NCBI GenBank assembly: GCA_035532215.1
Contig: DATKRK010000053.1
Coordinates: 1-55,645, forward strand
Length of the DNA: 55,645 bases
Direction: 5' to 3'
DNA from: JAICIG01 sp035532215
GTDB taxonomy: Bacteria > Planctomycetota > Planctomycetia > Pirellulales > JAICIG01
Shown here: positions 16,442 to 23,226 of the stretch, piece by piece
How the letters are laid out: each line of letters opens with the position of its first letter
Position numbering within the stretch: the first letter of the stretch is position 1
Made by a program: the position numbers and the translations under genes
Notes under the pieces: model-generated
What the model was told of the DNA's origin: nothing
What the model saw: the letters and a program-made list of their open reading frames with translations, nothing else
The model's database searches: none

Positions 16442-18038
16442 GCGACGCCCGCTGGTGGTTTACGAGCAGCACCGCCGCGGCTGCTTCCGCGTCACGGCTT
16501 GCTCGGAGTCGGCCTCCGATCGCGGCGTTGAGTCCGGCATGCCGCTGGCCGAGGCGACCAGTCTGGCTTCCGCCGAGTTGGCCGAAGACGATCCGCGCGC
16601 CGATCGCGAGGGCCTGGAAGAACTGGCCGCCTGGTGCGAGATGTTCAGCCCGATCGTCGGCCTGGAAGGCGGTCGCCATCCGGAAAATCGGCCGGAAAGC
16701 TTATTGCTCGACGCCACCGGGCTGGCGCCGCTGTTCGACGGCGAGCCGGCGCTGGTCGAGCGGATCGCGCGGGCTTTCGCCCAGCGCGGCTTATTGGCCC
16801 GCACGGCTTTGGCCGATACGATCGGCGCGGCTTGGGCGCTGGCGCACTACGATTCTGGCGGTTTGCTGGGGCATCGCTGCGCTCTGCCGCCAGGCACTCT
16901 AGCGCAAACCGAATCTGGAAGGGTGGCTGGCGGCAGAGCGCAGCGATGCCCCAGTTCGGCAGATGACGATCAAGTTTATCTGATCGCCCCGCCCGGCCAG
17001 ACGCAGCGGCTGCTCGAACCGCTGCCGGCGGCAGCGCTGCGCCTGCCTGGGTCAACAACTGACGTTCTTCATAATCTTGGAATCCGTTTTATCGGCCAAT
17101 TGCTGGCCTTGCCGCGGTCGAGCCTGGCCGCGCGGTTCGAGCCGGAACTGATCGAGCGGCTCGATCAGGCTCTGGGCGCCGCGCCGGAGCCGATCGTCGC
17201 CCATCGCCCGGCGCCTGACATCGCCGCCGAACGTCTGCTGGAATATCCGATCCAGCAGCGCGAGGCGGTGCAACACGTGCTTGGGTCATTGATCGAGCAA
17301 GTCGCCGACGCGCTGGCGGCCGGCGGGCAAGGGGCGCTGCAATTGCAGTGCGAATTGAGCTGCGAGACGGGCGAGCGGCTGCCGCTTTTGTTCGGGCTGT
17401 TCGAAGCCAGCGCGGCGCCGCGGCACTGGTTCGAGCTGGCGAAGTTGCAGTTGGAGCAAGTCCGGCTCCCCGGGCCGATCGCGGCCGTGCGGCTATCGGT
17501 CTTGTCGGCGGCGCCGCTCGTCGCCCGGCAGCAGGAGCTGTTCGTCGACGAGCGACCACATTCAGCGGATTCTGGCTGGCGGCAACTGGCGCTGTTGGTC
17601 GACCGGCTTAGCAGCCGGCTGCGGCGCGAGGCGGTGTTGCGGGCCGTGCTCACGCCCGACGCTCAGCCGGAATACGCCTATCGCTACGAGCCGCTGACGG
17701 GCGTCGGGCCGCGACGGAAACCGGCGCCGAAGTCAACGTCGAAGTCCGCGTCAAAACAGGCAGGACCGTGGCCGCGCCCCGTGTGGCTGTACTCGGCGCC
17801 GATGCCGCTGGAGACGCTGGCGGTCGCGCCCCAAGGACCGTTGGTGCAATTTCTTTTGCACGGGCGGACGCATCAGGTGGCGCGCCGCTGGGGCCCCGAG
17901 CGGATTCGAACCGGCTGGTGGCGCGGTCGCGACGTGAGGCGCGATTACTACCGCATCGAAACGTCCGCCGGACAGCGGTTTTGGATTTTCCGCCGACCAA
18001 GCGACGGTCAGTGGTTTTTGCACGGAAGTTTTGATTAG
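16368..18038 (+). CDS. imuB: ImuB, Y-family polymerase-like mutasome protein
   Basis: A 556-residue protein starting MQRALCIWLPNWPIQRR, the typical ImuB N-terminus, where true Y-family polymerases have the catalytic Asp. It is therefore probably inactive as a polymerase and serves as the clamp-binding adaptor for DnaE2. Other family marks are VESGMPLAEATSL, FADTIGAAWALAH-like ALADTIGAAWALAHYD, LHNLGIRFIGQLLALPRSSL (helix-hairpin-helix) and the C-terminal GWWRGRDVRRDYYRIETSA. The insert LLGHRCALPPG to AGGRAQRCPSSADDD (nucleotides 16866-16954) is encoded by a dispersed inverted repeat and keeps the frame. It sits in the variable linker after the palm, so the protein is probably still functional. 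Confidence 0.87.
   Translation: MQRALCIWLPNWPIQRRTLARPALKRRPLVVYEQHRRGCFRVTACSESASDRGVESGMPLAEATSLASAELAEDDPRADREGLEELAAWCEMFSPIVGLEGGRHPENRPESLLLDATGLAPLFDGEPALVERIARAFAQRGLLARTALADTIGAAWALAHYDSGGLLGHRCALPPGTLAQTESGRVAGGRAQRCPSSADDDQVYLIAPPGQTQRLLEPLPAAALRLPGSTTDVLHNLGIRFIGQLLALPRSSLAARFEPELIERLDQALGAAPEPIVAHRPAPDIAAERLLEYPIQQREAVQHVLGSLIEQVADALAAGGQGALQLQCELSCETGERLPLLFGLFEASAAPRHWFELAKLQLEQVRLPGPIAAVRLSVLSAAPLVARQQELFVDERPHSADSGWRQLALLVDRLSSRLRREAVLRAVLTPDAQPEYAYRYEPLTGVGPRRKPAPKSTSKSASKQAGPWPRPVWLYSAPMPLETLAVAPQGPLVQFLLHGRTHQVARRWGPERIRTGWWRGRDVRRDYYRIETSAGQRFWIFRRPSDGQWFLHGSFD
16866..16954. repeat. REP-like element inside imuB, copy B
   Basis: A perfect 28-base inverted repeat: 16866-16893 and 16927-16954, with a 33-base spacer. 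Each arm is the same half-unit that occurs once in the spacers at 11804-11886 and 18133-18205 (CTGGGGCATCGCTGCGCTCT and the following GCCGCCAG). Here it is translated in frame. Confidence 0.85.
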
Positions 18039-18060
18039 TCCGGTTTACTCACTCGCCCAC

Positions 18061-18123
18061 ACCAACCCGAAGCGCCAGCGAGGCGCGTGGGCGGCTGTCT
18101 CCTCGCTGGCGCTTCGGGTTGGT
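18061..18123. repeat. Perfect 23-base inverted repeat between imuB and dnaE2
   Basis: Arms at 18061-18083 and 18101-18123, beginning ACCAACCCGAAGCGCC, separated by 17 bases. The arm sequence is a dispersed element I associate with planctomycete spacers. It has no U-tract, so it is not a standard terminator. Confidence 0.8.
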
Positions 18124-18132
18124 ATGCAACGT

Positions 18133-18205
18133 GGGTGGCTGGCGGCTGAGCCTTGGCGAAGCCCCAGTTCGCTGGGGCATCGCTGCGCTCTGCCGCCAGC
18201 CACCC
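18133..18205. repeat. REP-like element GGGTGGC..GCCACCC, copy C
   Basis: Outer arms GGGTGGCTGGCGGC (18133-18146) and GCCGCCAGCCACCC (18192-18205), inner arms GCCCCAG and CTGGGGC around a TTCG loop. It ends 24 bases before the chosen dnaE2 start, so it lies in the message leader between imuB and dnaE2. Confidence 0.8.
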
Positions 18206-18229
18206 TGCTACTTCAATTCCCTACAAAAA

Positions 18230-21200
18230 ATGCCGGAACAACCTTCAGGAAAACGAGAACCCTTGAACGCCGCGCCGAAGGTGCGGCTGCCAGGGCCGCC
18301 TTATGCCGAGTTGCACTGCAAAACGAACTTCTCGTTTCTCGAAGGCGCCTCGCATCCCGACGAGCTCGTGTTGCAGGCGGCGACGCTGGGCTATGCGGCC
18401 TTGGCCGTCGCCGACCGCAACAGCCTGGCCGGCGTGGTGCGGGCTCATGCCGCGGCGAAGCAAGCGGGGCTCAAATTGCTCATCGGCGCCGAAATCACGC
18501 CCCTCGACGCGCCGGCCGCAGTGTTGATCGCCCCGGATCTCGCGGCTTACGGCCGCTTGTCGCGATTGATTACGCTCGGGCGGCGCCAAGCGCCCAAAGG
18601 CGAGTGCCGGCTGACGTTCGACGAAGTGGCGGCGCACGCCGAGGGCTTGTTGGCCGGCGTGACCGGCGAGCATGCCACCCCTGCCGAGTTGGCCGCCTAT
18701 CGCGAGGCGTTCGGCGACCGCGGCTATTGCTTCGCGTCGCTGCACTATGGACCCGATGACGAGCGAGACTTGCAGCGCCGCTTGTCTACAGCCAAGCAGG
18801 CTCGGCTGCCGCTCGCAGCGACTGGCAACGTTTATTTTCATCATCCCAGCCGGCGGCCGCTGTGCGATACGCTCACGGCCATTCGCCACGAGTCGACCGT
18901 TGCCGAATGCATGGCGGCCGAACCGGGCAATCGGCTGTTTCCCAACGCCGAACGCTATCTGAAAACGCCGCAACAAATGTGGGACTTGTTCGCCGCCGCG
19001 CCGGAAGCTGTCGAGCGGACTGTCGAAATCGCCGACCGCTCGACGTTCTCGCTGGACGAACTGCGCTACGAATATCCCGAAGAGTTGGCGCCGCCGGGCG
19101 AAACGCCGCTGGAGTATCTCACGCGTTTGACCTGGTCAGGCGCCCGCGAACGCTATCCAAGCGGCGTGCCCGACAAAGTGCGGCGCCTCGTCGAGCACGA
19201 ATTGGCGTTGATCGCCGAGCTGAACTACGAGGCTTACTTTCTTACCGTGTACGATCTGGTCGCCTTCGCCCGCTCGAAGAACATCCTTTGCCAGGGGCGC
19301 GGCTCGGCGGCCAATTCGGCGGTTTGTTATTGCCTGAAAATCACGGCCGTCAATCCGAACGAGATGGAGATGCTGTTCGAGCGCTTCATCAGCCGCGAGC
19401 GAAAGGAGGCGCCCGATATCGACGTCGACTTCGAGCACGAACGCCGCGAAGAAGTGATTCAGTATCTTTACGACAAGTACGGCCGCGAGCGCGCCGGCAT
19501 GACCGCCGAGGTCATCACCTATCGGCCGCGATCGGCCGTGCGCGACGTGGGCAAGGCGCTGGGGTTGTCGCTCGATCGGATCGACAAGCTAGCCAAAACC
19601 TTGGAGCACCACAGCCTCGAACAGCTCGAACCGTGCTGCCGCCTGGCCGGCATCGATCCGGCCAGCCGCGTCGGGCGGCAATTGTTGAGCCTCACCGGCG
19701 GGCTCGTCGGCTTTCCGCGACATCTCGGGCAGCACGTCGGCGGCATGGTCATGACGCGCGGGCCGCTGTGCGAGCTCGTGCCGATCGAAAACGCCTCGAT
19801 GCCCGACCGCACCGTCATCGAGTGGGACAAGAACGATCTCGACGAGCTGGGCATGCTCAAGGTCGATTGCCTGGCGCTGGGCATGCTGACGGCGATCCAC
19901 CGCTCGTTTGATCTCATCGAACAGCACACGGGGCGCCGGCTGACGCTGGCCGAGATTCCGGTCGACGACCCGCCGGTTTACGAGATGATCCGCCGGGCCG
20001 ACACGCTGGGCGTGTTTCAGATCGAAAGCCGGGCGCAGATGAGCATGCTGCCGCGGCTCAAGCCCGAGCGGTTTTACGATCTGGTGATCGAGATCGCCAT
20101 CGTCCGCCCCGGGCCGATTCAAGGCAACATGGTGCACCCTTACCTGCGGCGTCGGGCGGGCGAAGAGCCGGTCGAGTATCCCAGCGATGCGATTCGAGCC
20201 GTGCTCGAAAAAACGCTGGGCGTGCCGCTGTTCCAGGAACAAGCCATGCGGTTGGCGATGGTCGCCGGCTTCTCGGCTAGCGAGGCCGATCAACTGCGCC
20301 GCGCGGTGAGCGGCTGGCGATCGTCGGAGTTAGTGTCGAGATTCAAAACCAAGCTCGTCGACGGACTGAAAGCGACCGGCTTGCCGCAGGAGTTCGCCGA
20401 GCGCGTGTTTCAGCAGATCGAAGGCTTCGGCGAGTACGGCTTTCCCGAGTCGCACTCGGTCAGCTTCGCCCTCTTGGCCTATGCTTCGGCCTGGCTGAAG
20501 TGCCACTGGCCGGCGTTTTTCGCCGCGGCCTTGCTCAACAGCCAGCCGATGGGGTTTTATGCGCCGGCGCAAATCGTCCGCGACGCCATCGAACACGGCA
20601 TCGAGGTGCGGCCGGCCGATGTGAACCATAGCCGCTGGGATTGCACGCTGGAGCCGACCGCCGCCGCGTTCGCCTTGCGGCTCGGCCTGCGGATGATCGG
20701 CGGCTTGCCGCAGGCGCAAGTGCAGGCGATCGAACGGGCGCGCGAGTCGGGCGAGTTCCGCTCGGTGCAAGATTTCGCCCGGCGCAGCGGCTTGAGCCAG
20801 GCGGCCATCGCCCGGCTGGCCGCGGCCGACGCTTTCGGCTCGCTAGCGCTCGATCGCCGCAGTTCGCTCTGGCAGGCGCTGGGCCAGGAGAAGCGCAAGC
20901 GGCCTCAACCGCTCTTCGCCAGCCTGGAAGACAACGAGCCGCCGGTCGCGCTGCCGGCCATGAGCCCGCAGGAAGAAGTGTTCGCCGACTATCAGACGGC
21001 CGGGCTGTCGCTCAAAGCCCATCCCGTCTCGTTCTTCCGCGCCGAACTCGATCGGCTCGGCGTCGTGCCGGCCGAACGGCTCGTGGAAATGTCGCACGAC
21101 GATCCGATCTGCGTCGCCGGTCTGGTGTTGGTGCGGCAGCGGCCCGGCACGGCCCGCGGCGTGACGTTCGTCACGCTCGAAGACGAGACGGGCATCATCA

Positions 21201-21382
21201 ACCTGATCGTCCGCTTGCAGGTCTGGAAGCGGCATTACCAGGTCGCCCGCACGGCCTCGGCCTTTCTGGCCCACGGCCGATTGCAAAAGCAGCACGACGT
21301 GATTCACGTGCTGGTTTCGAAGCTGGCGAACATGGCCGGCGCGGTACACGAGATGCGGTCGCAATCGCGGGATTTTCGCTAA
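18230..21382 (+). CDS. dnaE2: Error-prone DNA polymerase III alpha subunit DnaE2
   Basis: A 1050-residue C-family polymerase, normal DnaE2 length. The N-terminal PHP domain opens with YAELHCKTNFSFLEGASHP. The polymerase core has GRGSAANSAVCYCL, the catalytic Asp pair in PDIDVDFEHERREEV, and KVDCLALGMLTA, where most relatives have a hydrophobic residue in place of Cys. Further on are GVFQIESRAQMSMLPRLKP and IVRPGPIQGNMVHPY, GFGEYGFPESHSVSFALL, and a C-terminal OB fold (FVTLEDETGIINLIV). With ImuA and ImuB it forms the translesion mutasome. The ATG at 18230 (MPEQPSGKREPLN) is chosen because the open frame further up translates repeat sequence. Translation may depend on the hairpins just upstream. 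Confidence 0.93.
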   Translation: MPEQPSGKREPLNAAPKVRLPGPPYAELHCKTNFSFLEGASHPDELVLQAATLGYAALAVADRNSLAGVVRAHAAAKQAGLKLLIGAEITPLDAPAAVLIAPDLAAYGRLSRLITLGRRQAPKGECRLTFDEVAAHAEGLLAGVTGEHATPAELAAYREAFGDRGYCFASLHYGPDDERDLQRRLSTAKQARLPLAATGNVYFHHPSRRPLCDTLTAIRHESTVAECMAAEPGNRLFPNAERYLKTPQQMWDLFAAAPEAVERTVEIADRSTFSLDELRYEYPEELAPPGETPLEYLTRLTWSGARERYPSGVPDKVRRLVEHELALIAELNYEAYFLTVYDLVAFARSKNILCQGRGSAANSAVCYCLKITAVNPNEMEMLFERFISRERKEAPDIDVDFEHERREEVIQYLYDKYGRERAGMTAEVITYRPRSAVRDVGKALGLSLDRIDKLAKTLEHHSLEQLEPCCRLAGIDPASRVGRQLLSLTGGLVGFPRHLGQHVGGMVMTRGPLCELVPIENASMPDRTVIEWDKNDLDELGMLKVDCLALGMLTAIHRSFDLIEQHTGRRLTLAEIPVDDPPVYEMIRRADTLGVFQIESRAQMSMLPRLKPERFYDLVIEIAIVRPGPIQGNMVHPYLRRRAGEEPVEYPSDAIRAVLEKTLGVPLFQEQAMRLAMVAGFSASEADQLRRAVSGWRSSELVSRFKTKLVDGLKATGLPQEFAERVFQQIEGFGEYGFPESHSVSFALLAYASAWLKCHWPAFFAAALLNSQPMGFYAPAQIVRDAIEHGIEVRPADVNHSRWDCTLEPTAAAFALRLGLRMIGGLPQAQVQAIERARESGEFRSVQDFARRSGLSQAAIARLAAADAFGSLALDRRSSLWQALGQEKRKRPQPLFASLEDNEPPVALPAMSPQEEVFADYQTAGLSLKAHPVSFFRAELDRLGVVPAERLVEMSHDDPICVAGLVLVRQRPGTARGVTFVTLEDETGIINLIVRLQVWKRHYQVARTASAFLAHGRLQKQHDVIHVLVSKLANMAGAVHEMRSQSRDFR

Positions 21383-21400
21383 GCCAATTGTACTAACCTC

Positions 21401-21493
21401 CTGTAGGGCACGCCCGCCGTGGCGTTCCGGGAAGCGAGAATTGGCGCCATTTCCGCACTTCTCGGAACGCCACAGAGGGGGCGTTCCCTACAG
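21401..21493. repeat. CTGTAGGG-family inverted repeat, copy 3
   Basis: Starts CTGTAGGGCACGCCCGCCG and ends GCGTTCCCTACAG; the arms match the 32-base arms at 13679-13768 with a few changes. It sits between the convergent ends of dnaE2 and the DUF1501 gene, 18 bases after the dnaE2 stop, where a strong hairpin could act as a two-way terminator. Confidence 0.75.
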
Positions 21494-21560
21494 CGTCTAC
21501 CGCACGAACCCCTGCTTGCGCACGCGTGAATTCGGCCGATTCAGCAGCGACGAGCATCTC

Positions 21561-23009
21561 TCAAGCGAACAGCTCCATCGCCGACATTCCCGTCCCGTCG
21601 ATCGTGGCGTAAAACGGCCGCTTCTCGACGTCGAACGCCGTCTTGGGGCTGACGCCCATGGCGGTCAGAATCGTGGCGTGCAGGTCGGTCACGCTGATCG
21701 GGTTTTTGACGGCCATGAACGGCCGCTCGGGCGCCGACTCCCCGTACAAGAAGCCGCGCTTCACGCCGCCGCCCCAGAGCACGACCGACGACGAACCGGT
21801 GAAGTGCCGGTGCTGGCCGTAGTGCTTCAACTCCTGCATCACGTCGACCTTTTCGGTGGCCTGGTCGGCCGCGTTCGAGCCGGGCTTGCCCTCGATCAGC
21901 ATGTCGCGGCTGAATTCGCTGGCCAGAATCACCAGCGTGCGGTCGAGCAGCCCGGCGGCCTCCAGATCGAGAATCAACTGCGAGATCGGCCGGTCGATTT
22001 CCTGCTTCATTTTCTTGAGCGTCGTGTGGCCGTTGGCGTGCGTATCCCAGTTGAAAAACGGCACGTACTCGGTCGTCACCTCGACGAACCGGGCGCCCGA
22101 CTCGACCAGCCGCCGCGCCAACAGGCAGCCGCGACCAAATCGTCCGGTGTCGTATTTCTCGTAGCTCTCTTTCGGTTCGAGCGAAATATCGAACGCGGCT
22201 CGCTCCTTCGCACTCAACAGGCGATAGGCGTTGTCCATCGAACGGACGAGCGATTGCTGCTGGTGGTCGCTGAGGTATTCGCGCCGCGGCGAGCGGTCGA
22301 TCAGCTTGCGATAGAGCTTGTCGCGGTTGGCGAAGCGGCCGGAGTCCATGCCCTTCGGCGGCCGGACCGATTCGGCGGCCTGCTCGGGGTACGGCAGGTT
22401 CATCGGGCCGAACTCGCTGCCGAAAAAGCCGGCCGTGGTAAAGGCCTTCAACTCTTCCTGCTCGCCGACCCCTTCCAGCCGCTGGCCGATGTTGATGAAC
22501 GGCGGAATCACCGGGTTGTTCGGCCCCAGTACGCGGGCCATCCAGGCGCCCAGGTGCGGGCAGGCCACCGTCTGCGGCGGCACGTAGCCGGTGTGCCAAT
22601 GGTATTGATGCCGCGAGTGCAGAATGCTGCCCAGGTCGGGCAGCACGTGCGAGCGGACGAGCGTCGCGCGGTCCATCACCTGGGCGATCTGCTCGAGCCC
22701 TTCGGTGATCTTGATGTTGCCGACGACCGTATCGATCGCCGGGAAGGTGCTTTCGACGTCGGCCACGCGCACGCCCGGCTCAAAGGGAACGTATTTCTTT
22801 GGATCGAACGTATCGGGCGCCGCCATGCCGCCGGCCATCCACAGCAGGATGCAGGCATCGGCCCTGGGTTGGGGGCGCACGATCTTTTCTCCGTCCGCCG
22901 CCGACAGCAGCCTCGGCTCGCCCGCCATCAACGCCGCCGCGCCGGCGGCCGCCAGTTGCTGCAAGAATTCGCGGCGGGCTTTTTGACGTTCGATCGATCG
23001 TGCGTTCAT
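21561..23009 (-). CDS. DUF1501 (sulfatase-like) exported protein
   Basis: A 482-residue protein. It begins RREFLQQLAAAGAAALMAG, a Tat-like signal (RREFL in place of RRxFL). The DUF1501 body has ADACILLWMAGGMAAPDTFDP, FPAIDTVVGNIKITEGL, LVRSHVLPDLGSILHSRHQYH and LVILASEFSRDMLIEGKPG, then HFTGSSSVVLWGGGVKRGF. DUF1501 proteins belong to the alkaline-phosphatase/sulfatase fold and abound in planctomycetes. They are usually encoded beside a DUF1549/DUF1553 cytochrome protein, which is absent here. The ATG at 23009 has AAGAGAGAG upstream. Substrate unknown. Confidence 0.87.
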   Translation of the reverse strand: MNARSIERQKARREFLQQLAAAGAAALMAGEPRLLSAADGEKIVRPQPRADACILLWMAGGMAAPDTFDPKKYVPFEPGVRVADVESTFPAIDTVVGNIKITEGLEQIAQVMDRATLVRSHVLPDLGSILHSRHQYHWHTGYVPPQTVACPHLGAWMARVLGPNNPVIPPFINIGQRLEGVGEQEELKAFTTAGFFGSEFGPMNLPYPEQAAESVRPPKGMDSGRFANRDKLYRKLIDRSPRREYLSDHQQQSLVRSMDNAYRLLSAKERAAFDISLEPKESYEKYDTGRFGRGCLLARRLVESGARFVEVTTEYVPFFNWDTHANGHTTLKKMKQEIDRPISQLILDLEAAGLLDRTLVILASEFSRDMLIEGKPGSNAADQATEKVDVMQELKHYGQHRHFTGSSSVVLWGGGVKRGFLYGESAPERPFMAVKNPISVTDLHATILTAMGVSPKTAFDVEKRPFYATIDGTGMSAMELFA

Positions 23010-23226
23010 CGTCTCTCTCTTTTGGCTTCTGTCTGTCGTCTTTCGCCGGCGCGAGAGCACGCCCTTGGGCTCCAGCGACCGGCGACAATCGAGGCTACCG
23101 CGAATCCAATAGTTCACCCTAATAAATTGCGGGCAGAAATGCCAGCGATGAGTATCCGCGGTAGTGGGCTAACAGCGTGTTGCTGGCTCTTGCAAGGCGC
23201 CCCGCCTAGCTTTCCGGCCCGGCGGC

